Below, in pieces: positions 8,822-18,176 of a DNA stretch of 64,000 bases (position 1 is its first letter; each line of letters opens with the position of its first letter). The notes under the pieces were generated by a model. It saw only the letters and a program-made list of their open reading frames with translations. It was not told where the DNA came from and searched no databases. This stretch comes from Silvimonas terrae. GTDB taxonomy: Bacteria > Pseudomonadota > Gammaproteobacteria > Burkholderiales > Chitinibacteraceae. The position numbers and the translations under genes were made by a program. The stretch is from contig NZ_JACHHN010000005.1 in NCBI RefSeq assembly GCF_014202765.1, forward strand, positions 176,603 through 240,602, in the 5' to 3' direction.

Positions 8822-8850
8822 AAAAGCGGGGACTGCAATCCCCGCTTTTT
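8822..8850 (+). terminator. rho-independent terminator after ilvA
   Basis: AAAAGCGGGG and CCCCGCTTTT flank an 8-base loop, followed by T. It lies after ilvA and before cca and is symmetrical enough to act in both directions. Confidence 0.85.
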
Positions 8851-8908
8851 CATTTGGGCCCGGTTACAATCAAACCAATCACCGTATTCAACGCAAACAG
8901 GTTTTGAC

Positions 8909-10156
8909 ATGAAGATTTACCGCGTAGGCGGCGCAGTGCGCGATGAAATGCTGGGCCTGCCCGTCAAGGACGTGGATTGGGTTGTCGTCGGCGCGACGCC
9001 AGACGATATGATCGCCCAAGGCTACAAACCCGTCGGCAAGGATTTCCCGGTGTTCCTGCACCCCAAAACGCATGAGGAATACGCGCTGGCACGCACCGAG
9101 CGCAAATCCGGCCACGGCTACAAAGGTTTCCAGGTTTACGCCGCGCCGGATGTCTCGCTGGAAGAAGACCTGCTACGCCGTGATTTGACCATCAACGCCA
9201 TGGCGCAAGATGAAGACGGCAACATTGTTGATCCGTTCAACGGCGCGGCCGACGTCAAGGCACGCGTATTACGCCATGTCTCGGATGCGTTTGTGGAAGA
9301 CCCGGTGCGGGTGCTGCGCCTGGCACGCTTTGCGGCGCGCTTCAATTTTGAAGTTGCACCAGAAACCATGGCGCTGATGCGGCAGATGGTCAGCACCGGC
9401 GAGGTCGATCACCTGGTACCAGAGCGCGTCTGGCAGGAAGTCGCCAAAGGGTTGATGGAAGACACGCCTTCGCGCATGTTCAATATCCTGCGGGAATGCG
9501 GCGCGCTGGCCCGGGTCATGCCGGAAATCGACGCGCTGTTTGGGGTGCCGCAACCCGAAAAACACCACCCGGAAATCGATACCGGCGTGCATGTGATGAT
9601 GGTGGTGGATTACGCGGCCAGCCAGCAACTGCCATTGCCCACGCGCTTTGCCGCGCTCTGTCATGATCTGGGCAAGGCGCGCACGCCACAAGAACTGCTG
9701 CCGGCGCACCATGGGCATGAAGGCAAGGGCGTACCGCTGGTCGAGAAATTCTGCGAACGCATCCGCGCCCCGGCGGAATGCCGTGATCTGGCGATCATGG
9801 TTTGCCGTGATCACACCAACGTGCACCGCGCGCTGGAACTGCGCGCCGCCACCGTGCTGGAACTGTTTGGCCGTTGCGATGGCCTGCGCAAACCGGACCG
9901 CTTTGCCGCTATGCTGGATGCATGTACGGCGGATGCGCGTGGTCGTCTGGGACTGGAAGGCACGCCCTACCCGCAAGCTGAATATCTGCGCGCCTTGCTG
10001 GGTGCCGCACGTGCAGTGGATGCAGGTGCCATTGCCGGTGCCACAGAAGACAAAGCGCAGATTCCGCAACGGGTGGCGACAGCGCGCACCGAGGCGATCA
10101 CTGAGGCCATGCGCGTTTTGCGTGAGCAGGAACAGTTTCGTCGCGAGAACCATTGA
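8909..10156 (+). CDS. cca: CCA-adding enzyme / multifunctional tRNA nucleotidyltransferase
   Basis: Adds or repairs the 3' CCA of tRNAs. ATG 8909 gives 415 residues, close to the E. coli enzyme (412). The N-terminus is [13 protein letters not shown], followed by the metal-binding pair in KDVDWVV. The [10 protein letters not shown] motif and the ARF-containing neck follow. The C-terminal half has an HD phosphohydrolase domain ([18 protein letters not shown]), as in gammaproteobacterial and betaproteobacterial CCA enzymes that also have phosphatase and 2',3'-cyclic phosphodiesterase activity. It is followed 64 bases later by mnmE. Confidence 0.96.
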   Translation: MKIYRVGGAVRDEMLGLPVKDVDWVVVGATPDDMIAQGYKPVGKDFPVFLHPKTHEEYALARTERKSGHGYKGFQVYAAPDVSLEEDLLRRDLTINAMAQDEDGNIVDPFNGAADVKARVLRHVSDAFVEDPVRVLRLARFAARFNFEVAPETMALMRQMVSTGEVDHLVPERVWQEVAKGLMEDTPSRMFNILRECGALARVMPEIDALFGVPQPEKHHPEIDTGVHVMMVVDYAASQQLPLPTRFAALCHDLGKARTPQELLPAHHGHEGKGVPLVEKFCERIRAPAECRDLAIMVCRDHTNVHRALELRAATVLELFGRCDGLRKPDRFAAMLDACTADARGRLGLEGTPYPQAEYLRALLGAARAVDAGAIAGATEDKAQIPQRVATARTEAITEAMRVLREQEQFRRENH

Positions 10157-10220
10157 AATACACGGCTGGTATCATTACGCACAGCCTGTGCCGATTGTCC
10201 CAAACCCACCGAGCCCGCCC

Positions 10221-11561
10221 GTGACTTTGCTTTATCACCCAGACACCATTGCCGCCATTGCCACCGCCCCCGGACGCGGCGGCGTGGGCGTGATTCGCGT
10301 ATCGGGCCAGGACCTCTCTGCCATTGTGGCCGGGCTGATCGGCCGTGAACTCACACCGCGCCATGCGCACTTTGCCAAGTTCAAAGACACCGACGGCACG
10401 GTGATCGATGAAGGGCTGGCGCTGTATTTCCCCGGCCCCAATTCGTTTACCGGCGAACACGTACTGGAACTGCAAGGCCACGGCGGTCCGGTGGTGATGC
10501 GCATGCTGCTGGCGCGTTGTGTGGCGCTGGGCGCGCGCCATGCCGAGCCAGGCGAGTTTACCAAGCGCGCGTTTCTCAATAGCAAACTGGATCTGGCGCA
10601 GGCCGAAGCTGTGGCCGATCTGATCGACGCCCAATCTGAAGCCGCCGCGCGTTCCGCGCTCAAATCGCTGGATGGCGCTTTCAGCCGCGAGATCAACACG
10701 CTGGTCGAAGAACTGATCAACTTGCGCATGCTGGTGGAAGCCACCATCGATTTCCCGGAGGAAGACATCGACTTCCTGGAAGCCGCCAATGCCCGTGGCC
10801 GGTTGAATGACCTGCAAGCCCAACTGGCGCGGGTGCTGGCCACGGCCAGCCAGGGCCGCTTGCTGCGCGAAGGCATGCACGTGGTATTGATTGGCCAGCC
10901 CAATGTCGGGAAATCCAGTTTGATGAATGCGCTGGCGGGCGAAGAGATTGCCATCGTCACCGATATTGCCGGCACCACACGCGACACCGTGCGTGAACTG
11001 ATTCAGCTGGATGGCGTACCGCTGCACATCATCGACACCGCCGGCCTGCGTGACACCCTGGATACGGTGGAGCAGATTGGCATTGAGCGCACCTGGCGTG
11101 CGGTCGACAAGGCCGATCTGGCATTGTTGCTGATCGATTCCCGCGAGGGCATCACGCCGCACGATGAAGCCATTCTGGAACGCCTGCCACCGGCCTTGCC
11201 CGTGCTGCGCGTGTTCAACAAGATCGACCTGACCGGAGAAACCGCCGGCGCGGTGGGCGAGACCGAGGTGCATGTATCCGCCCAGGCCGGCCTTGGGCTG
11301 GACGAACTGCGCGGAAGGTTGTTGCATATGGCGGGTTGGCATGGCGCCAACGAAGGCGTGTTTATTGCGCGTGAACGCCATCTGGATGCGATCCGTCGTG
11401 GAGCAGAACATCTGGTCAACGCCGGCCACGCCTTTCATGCGCTGGAACTGTTTGCCGAGGAGTTGCGACTGGCGCAGTTGACGCTCAACGAGATTACCGG
11501 CGAGTTCTCATCTGATGATCTGCTGGGCGTGATCTTCAGCCGCTTTTGCATCGGAAAATAA
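10221..11561 (+). CDS. mnmE: tRNA modification GTPase MnmE
   Basis: GTPase that, with MnmG, installs 5-carboxymethylaminomethyl on wobble uridines of certain tRNAs. GTG 10221 gives 446 residues beginning with the family-typical [20 protein letters not shown]; earlier in-frame codons overlap cca and are not credible. The N-terminal folate-binding domain is followed by the inserted G domain: [12 protein letters not shown] (about 224), [16 protein letters not shown] and NKID. The C-terminus is the invariant FCIGK, whose cysteine is functionally important. It lies close behind cca, also a tRNA-maturation gene. Confidence 0.96.
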   Translation: MTLLYHPDTIAAIATAPGRGGVGVIRVSGQDLSAIVAGLIGRELTPRHAHFAKFKDTDGTVIDEGLALYFPGPNSFTGEHVLELQGHGGPVVMRMLLARCVALGARHAEPGEFTKRAFLNSKLDLAQAEAVADLIDAQSEAAARSALKSLDGAFSREINTLVEELINLRMLVEATIDFPEEDIDFLEAANARGRLNDLQAQLARVLATASQGRLLREGMHVVLIGQPNVGKSSLMNALAGEEIAIVTDIAGTTRDTVRELIQLDGVPLHIIDTAGLRDTLDTVEQIGIERTWRAVDKADLALLLIDSREGITPHDEAILERLPPALPVLRVFNKIDLTGETAGAVGETEVHVSAQAGLGLDELRGRLLHMAGWHGANEGVFIARERHLDAIRRGAEHLVNAGHAFHALELFAEELRLAQLTLNEITGEFSSDDLLGVIFSRFCIGK

Positions 11562-11866
11562 CCGGGCCGGCTGCACCCCTGCGCTGGGTGTTCCGCCACC
11601 GTGCTGCGGTGCCTGTTTGCAGATTGCAACAAAGCAGCCGACGGACTGCCACGAAATTGCCAAATGATTCAGGCAAAATAGCGCGTTTTCTGGCGCATGC
11701 CCGTGATGGCGTGCGCAGGTTTAACCCTGGTTGCCGGACCACCCATGCCATGAGTATTCGCAAAACGCCGCAAGGCTGGCATGATGAGGCGTCCCAGGCT
11801 CACCGCCGTTGAGGTGGTCGTGGTGTAGACACCCAGCCGCAACCTTGTATCAAGTCAGGACACGCT
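11562..11866. other. intergenic gap between mnmE and the Hsp70-like gene
   Basis: About 305 bases without a convincing gene. A small rightward open frame exists but has no recognisable protein character. No repeat, tRNA or strong terminator is seen. An AGGA ribosome-binding site for the next gene ends it (11857-11860). Confidence 0.5.
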
Positions 11867-13171
11867 TTGAATCATCCCGCTGTTTCGCAGTTAGTTCATC
11901 CCGCCGCCACTGAGGCCGCCCGCGCTTGCGGTATCGACTTTGGTACTTCCAACTCCACCGTTGGCTGGGCTCGCCCAGGCGCACCGCTTTTGCTGGCGCT
12001 GGAAGACGGCAAAACCACCCTGCCTTCCATGTTGTTTTTCAATGTGGAAGAAGAAACGGTCAGCTATGGCCGTGCCGCGCTGGGCGAGTATCTGGAAGGC
12101 TACGAAGGCCGTCTGATGCGCTCGCTCAAAAGCATTCTGGGCACCGGCTTGATGGATTTGCAAACCGAAGTCCAGGGCCGTTCGCTCTCGTTCCGGCATA
12201 TCCTCGGACACTTCATTGGTGAACTCAAACGCCGTGCCGAGGCCTCTGCCGGGCGCGGGTTTGATAGTGCCGTGCTGGGCCGGCCAGTACATTTTGTCGA
12301 TGACAACGCCGCCGCCGACCAACTGGCGCAAGACATCCTGGCGGACATTGCCCGCGCCAGTGGTCTGAAGCATGTTGAATTCCAGTACGAACCCATTGCC
12401 GCCGCGTTTGACTTTGAAAGCACGCTGGCGCGCGAAGAACTGACGCTGATTGTCGATATTGGCGGTGGTACCTCTGACTTCTCTTTGCTGCGCCTGTCAC
12501 CAGAGCGTGCGCGCAAAATGGAGCGGCTGGACGACATCCTTGCCAATGGCGGCGTGCATATTGGCGGTACCGACTTTGACAAGGCACTGAGCCTCTCCAG
12601 CATCATGCCGCTGCTGGGTTATCGCAGCCGCCTCAAGAACAACTCGGAAGTGCCGTCCAGTTATTACTTCAACCTGGCCACCTGGCACACCATCAACTTT
12701 GTCTATACGCGCAAGATCTGGACCGAACTGCAAGACGTGTTCCGTGATTCCGGTGCAGAGACACGCACCGTGCTCGATCGCCTGTTGAACCTGATCCAGC
12801 GTCGCACCGGCCACTGGTTGGCCATGCGTGCAGAAGAAACCAAGATTGCCCTGTCTGACAGCACCAGCCATCGCCTGGCGCTGGAGCGCATTGAAGACGG
12901 GCTGTACCACGATATCTCCCGCCAGGATTTTGAAGGCGCCATCGACACCCAGATCACCCGCATTGAAGAAACCGTGCAGGAAATCCTGACCAATGCCGGC
13001 TTGCGTCCCGATCAGGTGGATACCGTGTTCTTTACCGGCGGCTCCAGCGGCGTGCCTTTGCTGCGCCAGCGCGTGGCGGCGCTGTTGCCCGCTGCACGGC
13101 ATGTGGAAGGCGATCTTTTTGGCAGCATTGGCGCGGGTCTGGCGATCGACGCCCGCAGAAAGTTCGGCTGA
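11867..13171 (+). CDS. Hsp70-family protein (YegD-like)
   Basis: DnaK-related ATPase-fold protein of 434 residues. The phosphate-1 motif is CGIDFGTSNSTVGW at about residue 21, and phosphate-2 is LIVDIGGGTSDFSLL. Near the C-terminus is the adenosine motif VFFTGGSSGVPLLRQRV. It has the actin-like ATPase domain but no substrate-binding domain, matching YegD of E. coli (450 residues), whose chaperone role is poorly defined. The start is TTG, supported by AGGA six bases upstream; no ATG exists before the phosphate-1 motif. It stands alone, with a GST gene about 80 bases downstream. Confidence 0.88.
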   Translation: MNHPAVSQLVHPAATEAARACGIDFGTSNSTVGWARPGAPLLLALEDGKTTLPSMLFFNVEEETVSYGRAALGEYLEGYEGRLMRSLKSILGTGLMDLQTEVQGRSLSFRHILGHFIGELKRRAEASAGRGFDSAVLGRPVHFVDDNAAADQLAQDILADIARASGLKHVEFQYEPIAAAFDFESTLAREELTLIVDIGGGTSDFSLLRLSPERARKMERLDDILANGGVHIGGTDFDKALSLSSIMPLLGYRSRLKNNSEVPSSYYFNLATWHTINFVYTRKIWTELQDVFRDSGAETRTVLDRLLNLIQRRTGHWLAMRAEETKIALSDSTSHRLALERIEDGLYHDISRQDFEGAIDTQITRIEETVQEILTNAGLRPDQVDTVFFTGGSSGVPLLRQRVAALLPAARHVEGDLFGSIGAGLAIDARRKFG

Positions 13172-13251
13172 CCCTGCCGTACACGACCGGGCTTGCGCAA
13201 GGCGGGCCCGGTCTGGTTGGATAGCACTTTTATGCCATTCAGGAGTGCTGC

Positions 13252-13851
13252 ATGTACACGGTTCACGGCGTCGCCCAGTCCGGTAATTGCTACAAGGTCA
13301 AACTGGCCCTGAGCCAACTGGAAAAGCCCTTTACCTGGCATGAAGTGGACATGATGAACGGCGCCACGCACGCGCCGGAATTCCTCGCCATGAACCCCGC
13401 CGGCCAGGTACCGGTACTGCAGATTTCCGCCAGTTCTTTTCTGCCGGAATCCAACGCCATCCTGTATTACCTCGCACAAGGCTCCAGCCTGTTTCCCGAA
13501 GACCGGCTGGAACAGGCGCAGGTCATGCAGTGGTTGTTCTTCGAGCAATATAAACATGAGCCGAACCTGGCGGTGGCGCGGTTCATCGTCCTGTTTGCCG
13601 GCCGCCCGGCCGAGCGCGAAGCGCAGTTGCAACAGAAGATCAAAGCCAGTGCAGATGTGCTGGCCGTGATGGAACAGCATCTGTCGACGCGACGGTTCTT
13701 TGTGGGCGAGCGTTATTCCATTGCGGATATCGCCCTGTACGCCTATACGCACAGGGCACATGAAGGGCTGATTGATCTGGCGCCGTTTGGGGCGGTGCGG
13801 GCGTGGCTGGAACGCGTGGCGGGGCAGCCGGGGTATGTGGCAATGGGGTGA
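13252..13851 (+). CDS. glutathione S-transferase family protein
   Basis: Cytosolic GST of 199 residues. The N-terminal thioredoxin-like domain (MYTVHGVAQSGNCYKVKLAL) carries a Ser/Asn-Cys near the usual catalytic position. The motif PAGQVPVLQ includes the conserved cis-proline, and PESNAILYYLA is the glutathione gamma-Glu-binding ESNAI stretch. The C-terminal helical domain includes FVGERYSIADIALYAY, the N-capping box of the hydrophobic staple. Specific substrate unknown; detoxification or stress response is the usual role. The ribosome-binding site is AGGAG, and a GC-rich inverted repeat lies upstream at 13185-13213. Confidence 0.88.
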   Translation: MYTVHGVAQSGNCYKVKLALSQLEKPFTWHEVDMMNGATHAPEFLAMNPAGQVPVLQISASSFLPESNAILYYLAQGSSLFPEDRLEQAQVMQWLFFEQYKHEPNLAVARFIVLFAGRPAEREAQLQQKIKASADVLAVMEQHLSTRRFFVGERYSIADIALYAYTHRAHEGLIDLAPFGAVRAWLERVAGQPGYVAMG

Positions 13852-13945
13852 AGGAGTTTCCTCCTCTAACCCGTCATTCCGCCGCACGCTGGAATCCAGA
13901 GTCAGGATGCTTGCTGGAATGAGCGGCTTGCTCCTCCTCATCGTC

Positions 13946-13965
13946 ATTCCCGCGAAGGCGGGAAT
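13946..13965. repeat. dRS3-like repeat, exact ATTCCC-N8-GGGAAT
   Basis: ATTCCC, 8 bases, GGGAAT, exactly fitting the Neisseria dRS3 consensus. A diverged copy lies just upstream at 13871-13898 (GTCATTCCGCC...GGAATCCAG). It sits between the GST gene and composite element 3. Confidence 0.8.
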
Positions 13966-14005
13966 CCAGTCCGGCCACTGCAAGTGGCCTTTGCCAATGC
14001 TGGCA

Positions 14006-14039
14006 GTAGGGTGGATTCGGAGCGAAGCGACAATCCACC
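14006..14039. repeat. REP-like palindrome, copy 3
   Basis: GTAGGGTGGATTCGGAGCGA, then AGCGACAATCCACC: the cleanest palindromic copy. It lies 11 bases ahead of the left end of composite element 3. Confidence 0.85.
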
Positions 14040-14049
14040 ATTGCAATGC

Positions 14050-14581
14050 GTTAGCGCCTTCGGCGCGGCGTGAAAAGCATTTGATACCGGCGGTGGCCGG
14101 AGCACCCTACTTTCTTTGCTTCGCCACCTCGGCGGCCCCAAAGAAAGTAACCAAAGAAAGGCGACCCCAGCCTTGCGGCCCTCCGGGCTTTCCTCGGTTG
14201 GTCGGGAGCCTAAGGTCTCCCTCCACGCCCTCGGCGCTGGGCTTTTATGGGGGAGGAAGTTAAAAGCAACAACAACCCCATGAAGCGTCCATTCGCGGGA
14301 TTAAGGCATACGAGAAATTGTCACTAACGAATCAAAATCACACAACAGATTCGCGACCAGTTGGTTTGGATGTTGCTGTTGTTTTTGACGTTCTCCCCGT
14401 TCAAGGACTTTTCCGATTGAGGGAGGGAGACCCAGGCTCCCGACTGATTGAGGGTATCGCGGAGCGAAAAAGTCCGGGGTCGCCTTTCTTTGCTTACTTT
14501 CTTTGGCGAAGCAAAGAAAGTAAGGTGCTCCCGCCACCGCGGGTATCAAATGTCTTTCACTCCCGCGCCGTCAGGCGCTAA
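14050..14581. repeat. composite long inverted-repeat element, copy 3
   Basis: About 532 bp from GTTAGCGCC to GGCGCTAA (the last base of the consensus end is changed). Both halves carry module Y (CCCTCCGGGC...CGGGAGCCTAAGGTCTCCCT, and its complement at the right), so this is the most symmetrical copy. The centre has GTTAAAAGCAACAACAACC facing GTTGCTGTTGTTTTTGACG. It fills most of the 833-base gap between the GST and TSUP genes. No gene is seen in it. Confidence 0.85.
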
Positions 14582-14684
14582 TACGCAGTTTCATTCCTTC
14601 AAGTCCACGTTCGGGTTGCGCACAATATTCACGCAACACAGCTAATGGCAAGCTGTCAGCCTGATCCTCACCCCAGTACCCGTC

Positions 14685-15455
14685 ATGATTGACCCCAGCA
14701 CCATCGCCCTGTTGATTCCGTTGTCTTTTGTCGCCGGCATGATTGATGCCGCTGTCGGCGGGGGCGGTTTGATTCAGGTGCCGGGCCTGTTTGCCATTCT
14801 GCCCAATGTCGCCCCGGCCACGCTGATGGGCACAAACAAGTTTGCCAGCATCATGGGCACGGCATCGGCGACGTGGCGGTACGCGCGCCAGGTCAAGCTG
14901 GACTGGCACATTCTGCTGCCTTGCGCCGTGGCGGCGTTTCTGGGGTCTTACGGTGGCGCCAGCATGATCCAGTTGCTGGATAAACACTGGGTGCGGCCGC
15001 TGGTCATCATTTTGCTGGCCGTCATGCTGGTCTATACGTGGATCAAACCCACCTTCGGTACGGAAGATGCCGGTCGGCCGCTGACCCGGCGTGATTTGTA
15101 TGTGGGCCTGGTCATCGGCGCGTGCATCGGGTTCTATGACGGGTTTTTCGGGCCGGGCACGGGCTCATTTCTGATCTTTTTGTTTGTGCGCTTCTTTCAT
15201 TTTGATTTTCTGCGGGCATCCGCCTCGGCCAAGGTGGTGAATCTGGCGACCAACCTCGCCGCGCTGGTGTCCTTTATTCCGGTGGGCGCGGTGATCTATG
15301 GTTATGCCATACCCATGGCAGCCGCCAACGTGGCTGGCGCGCAACTGGGTAGCCGTATGGCGCTCAAGGGCGGCAACACCTGGATTCGTCGCCTGTTCCT
15401 GACGCTGGCCATTGTGCTGTTGGCAAAATTGATTTGGGATACCTTGCACGCATGA
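14685..15455 (+). CDS. TSUP/TauE-SafE family membrane permease
   Basis: Polytopic inner-membrane protein of 256 residues of the sulfite exporter/TauE/SafE family. It has about 7-8 hydrophobic segments and the family repeat pattern: VAGMIDAAVGGGGLIQVP near residue 16 and its counterpart IGACIGFYDGFFGPGTGSF near residue 146. The substrate is not predictable; relatives move sulfite, sulfoacetate or similar anions. The stop overlaps the start of the EVE-domain gene (ATGA), suggesting one transcript. Confidence 0.88.
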   Translation: MIDPSTIALLIPLSFVAGMIDAAVGGGGLIQVPGLFAILPNVAPATLMGTNKFASIMGTASATWRYARQVKLDWHILLPCAVAAFLGSYGGASMIQLLDKHWVRPLVIILLAVMLVYTWIKPTFGTEDAGRPLTRRDLYVGLVIGACIGFYDGFFGPGTGSFLIFLFVRFFHFDFLRASASAKVVNLATNLAALVSFIPVGAVIYGYAIPMAAANVAGAQLGSRMALKGGNTWIRRLFLTLAIVLLAKLIWDTLHA

Positions 15456-15916
15456 GTACTCGCCCCGTTCACTACTGGCTGATGAAGTCAGAACCCGATG
15501 AAGCCGGCATTGATCACCTGGCGCGTGACGGCAAGCTGGGCTGGTTTGGCGTGCGCAATTACCAGGCGCGCAATTTCATGCGGGATCAAATGCAGGTGGG
15601 GGATGTGGTGCTGTTCTATCACTCCAGCTGCCCGGAGCCTGGTATCGCCGGGATTGCCGAAGTATGTACCGGCGCGTATCCAGACCCCACCCAGTTTGAG
15701 CCGGACTCCAAATACTTTGATCCGAAATCCAGCAGTGAAAATCCGCGCTGGATGCAGGTGGATGTGAAGTTTGTGAAGAAGACCCGGTTGATGGGCTTGC
15801 CGGAAATGCGCGCCATGCCAGAGCTGGCAGAGATGCAAGTGCTGCAGCGGGGTAACCGGCTGTCGATCACGCCGGTGAGCCGCGCCGAGTGGGACGCGAT
15901 CAGCAAGAAGTTGTGA
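15452..15916 (+). CDS. EVE-domain protein (thymocyte nuclear protein 1 type)
   Basis: 154-residue protein that is a single EVE (PUA-like) domain: HYWLMKSEPDEAGIDHLARD at the start, then WFGVRNYQARNFMRDQMQVGD and VLFYHSS. EVE domains are thought to bind modified nucleobases in DNA or RNA; the role of stand-alone bacterial members is not settled. ATG 15452 overlaps the preceding stop by four bases. The C-terminal LQRGNRLSITPVSRAEW is typical of the family. Confidence 0.9.
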   Translation: MSTRPVHYWLMKSEPDEAGIDHLARDGKLGWFGVRNYQARNFMRDQMQVGDVVLFYHSSCPEPGIAGIAEVCTGAYPDPTQFEPDSKYFDPKSSSENPRWMQVDVKFVKKTRLMGLPEMRAMPELAEMQVLQRGNRLSITPVSRAEWDAISKKL

Positions 15917-15959
15917 GACCCAGGCATGTTTGCCATGGCAAACATGCGTCGCACAAAAG

Positions 15960-15989
15960 AAAAAAGGCACCTGCATCAAGCAGGTGCCC
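15960..15989 (-). terminator. strong hairpin with leftward T tract
   Basis: GGCACCTGC and GCAGGTGCC (15966-15974 and 15980-15988) around a 5-base loop. The A run at 15959-15965 becomes a T tract on the minus strand, so the structure terminates leftward transcription. It also lies behind the EVE-domain gene, where it lacks a T run. See the small minus-strand ORF at 16005-16151. Confidence 0.75.
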
Positions 15990-16004
15990 TAAAGCTCGTG
16001 CCAG

Positions 16005-16151
16005 TTAAGGCGACAGAGCGTTGTCAACCGCACACGAGCAGCTCTCGCCGCCCGCACGGTAATAACGGGGTGTTTTTCCGCCTGGTTGACACATTTCGCA
16101 AAATTTTTTCAAAAATGTACCCAAATCGGGAAAAGCCCCAAAAAGGTGCAT
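16005..16151 (-). CDS. candidate small Cys-containing ORF or sRNA
   Basis: Minus-strand frame of 48 codons from ATG 16151 to TAA 16005, ending 16 bases before the strong leftward terminator at 15960-15989. The predicted peptide contains CEMC and CSC and has the part GGKTPRYYRAGGESCSCA. No clear ribosome-binding site precedes the ATG, so it could instead be a small RNA, or chance. It is divergent from nudC. I do not recognise a family; the case rests on the otherwise unexplained leftward terminator. Confidence 0.3.
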   Translation of the reverse strand: MHLFGAFPDLGTFLKKFCEMCQPGGKTPRYYRAGGESCSCAVDNALSP

Positions 16152-16214
16152 TTGTTTGCCGTGCTCAAGCACTGTGTCATCAACTTTTATGATGACAGCG
16201 CGTATGATGAATCC

Positions 16215-17048
16215 ATGCCGCTCTCCAGCTTTGTTCCCGCTTTTGCCTCCCGTTGCGCCGATGACGAAGCGCGTTGCTATGCCTTCGTGGGCGACGAGTT
16301 GTTGCTTGATGACAACCGTGGTTTGCCACGGGCGTCTGTGCTGATTGAACAGCTTGGGCCGCCAGAACTGGACTATCTGGTGGGGCATCGGGCCGGCCAG
16401 CCTTGTCGGTTGCTGTTCTGGCCGCAAACCACCCAGGCGCCCGCCGGCTGGGTAAACCACAACCTGCGTGCCATTTATGGCCATATGGATGAAGCGGATT
16501 TCTGGATCGCCACGCGCGCCAAGCAAATGGCGACGTGGGATCGGGAACATCGCTTCTGCGGCGTTTGCGGCACCAGAACCGAAGTGGCCGAGCGTGAACC
16601 TGCGCGTGCTTGTCCGGCCTGCGGACACCGCCATTATCCGCGTGTCTCGCCAGCCATCATGGTGTTGATCCGGGACGGTGACCGGTTGCTGCTGGCGCGC
16701 TCGCCACATTTCAAACCAGGTATGTACAGCGCCCTGGCCGGGTTTGTTGAGGCCGGAGAGTCCTGCGAGGACACCATCCACCGCGAGGTGATGGAAGAAG
16801 TGGGTTTGCGCGTCAAAAACCTGCAATGGTTCGATAGCCAGAGCTGGCCATTTCCGCATTCGTTGATGCTGGCCTTCAATGCCGATTACGATGGCGGCCA
16901 GATCGTCTGCCAGCCCGAAGAGATTGAAGACGCACAGTGGTTCACCCTCGATAAGCTACCCGACTTGCCCATGGGGGCCAGTATTGCGCGGCACCTGATT
17001 GAAGCCACCATCAAGCGCATGCGCGCAGACGCCGCCATCGATCAGTGA
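16215..17048 (+). CDS. nudC: NAD(+) diphosphatase NudC
   Basis: Nudix hydrolase that cleaves NADH/NAD and removes NAD caps from RNA 5' ends. ATG 16215 gives 277 residues; an upstream in-frame ATG (16086) would add an unlikely N-terminus. A zinc ribbon (CGVCGTRTEV...CPACGHRHYPR) precedes the Nudix box GFVEAGESCEDTIHREVMEE. The NADH-specific array SQSWPFPHSLML follows, which separates NudC from other Nudix enzymes. A monocistronic arrangement is likely. Confidence 0.94.
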   Translation: MPLSSFVPAFASRCADDEARCYAFVGDELLLDDNRGLPRASVLIEQLGPPELDYLVGHRAGQPCRLLFWPQTTQAPAGWVNHNLRAIYGHMDEADFWIATRAKQMATWDREHRFCGVCGTRTEVAEREPARACPACGHRHYPRVSPAIMVLIRDGDRLLLARSPHFKPGMYSALAGFVEAGESCEDTIHREVMEEVGLRVKNLQWFDSQSWPFPHSLMLAFNADYDGGQIVCQPEEIEDAQWFTLDKLPDLPMGASIARHLIEATIKRMRADAAIDQ

Positions 17049-17249
17049 CAAGCCGGCGAACCGCATGCTAAGGTCTTTGGCATGAACCGTGTGTTTGCCT
17101 CCCCTTTTTCTCTGTGGCACGCCTCCTGGCCTTTGATCGCCCAGGGGTGAGTGCTTTTTGCCATCCTGGCGAGGTTTACCGGGACGGGATGGCAGCGCAG
17201 TAATCCACACTCAACTCACGGTCCTCGCCCCACGGCCAAGGAACCGTGA

Positions 17250-18164
17250 ATGACTGAAACCACACTTTCCGCCCCCGTTGAACATGCAGACGCCCGCTTT
17301 CGCTTTGGCGTTGTTCTGGCATTGTTTGCGGCTACCGGTTTTGCCTCCAAAGCCATCTTTGTGAAGCTGGCCTATCGTTATCACGTTGATGCGGTGACCT
17401 TGCTGACGCTGCGGCTGGCGCTGGCCTTGCCCATGTTCTGGCTGGTGAAACTCGCCCGGCGGGAAGATGGCCCACCCATGACACGGGCAGATCGCTGGCA
17501 ACTGATTGGCCTGGGTCTGGCCGGGTATTACCTCTCTAGCCTGTTCGATTTTCTGGGGCTGGTAACGGTCAGCGCCAGTCTGGAACGGCTGATCCTGTTT
17601 CTGTACCCCACCTTCACCGTGCTGTTATCGGCCGTGTTTGCCCATCACCCCATTACCCGTCGCGTGGCCGGTGCGCTGGTGATTTCCTATACCGGCATGC
17701 TGCTGGTGCTGTGGCCAGAACTCTCCGCCGCGCAAGGCACCTGGCTGGGCATCGGGCAGGTGTTTCTCAGCACCTTGTGTTACGCCGTATTCCTGACCTT
17801 TAGCCCGCGCGTGATCGCCCGCGTGGGCGCCATGCGCTTTACCGAAAATGCCCTGACCGTCTCTGCCGCCGCCATGTTGACTCACTTTGCCCTGACCCGC
17901 TCGTGGTCGGCGCTGGTATTGCCATGGCCAGTGTGGGCATATGCTGCGGTGATTGCGTTGGTGGCGACCGTATTTCCCATCTACGCGCTGGCTGCGGCCA
18001 TGGCCCGCATTGGTGCACCCCGCACGGCCATTATTGGCAGCATGGGCCCGATTCTGACCATCTTTCTGGGGGTGCTGATCCTGCATGAGCACCTCACCTC
18101 ATTACAATGGCTGGGCACGGTGGTCGTCATGGCCGGGGTCTGGCGGATCAGTCACAAGAAATAA
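17250..18164 (+). CDS. DMT-superfamily (EamA) transporter
   Basis: 304-residue inner-membrane protein with about ten hydrophobic helices in two EamA halves. The first opens FGVVLALFAATGFASKAIFVKL and includes SLERLILFLYPTFTVLL, the family hallmark. The second closes with GSMGPILTIFLGVLILHEHL. Members export amino acids or metabolites; the substrate here is unknown. The ribosome-binding site is AAGGAA. The PatB/MalY-type lyase gene follows 12 bases downstream, so the two may be co-transcribed, compatible with export of a sulfur-amino-acid-related compound, though that is inference. Confidence 0.85.
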   Translation: MTETTLSAPVEHADARFRFGVVLALFAATGFASKAIFVKLAYRYHVDAVTLLTLRLALALPMFWLVKLARREDGPPMTRADRWQLIGLGLAGYYLSSLFDFLGLVTVSASLERLILFLYPTFTVLLSAVFAHHPITRRVAGALVISYTGMLLVLWPELSAAQGTWLGIGQVFLSTLCYAVFLTFSPRVIARVGAMRFTENALTVSAAAMLTHFALTRSWSALVLPWPVWAYAAVIALVATVFPIYALAAAMARIGAPRTAIIGSMGPILTIFLGVLILHEHLTSLQWLGTVVVMAGVWRISHKK

Positions 18165-18176
18165 CAAGGATTGCGG

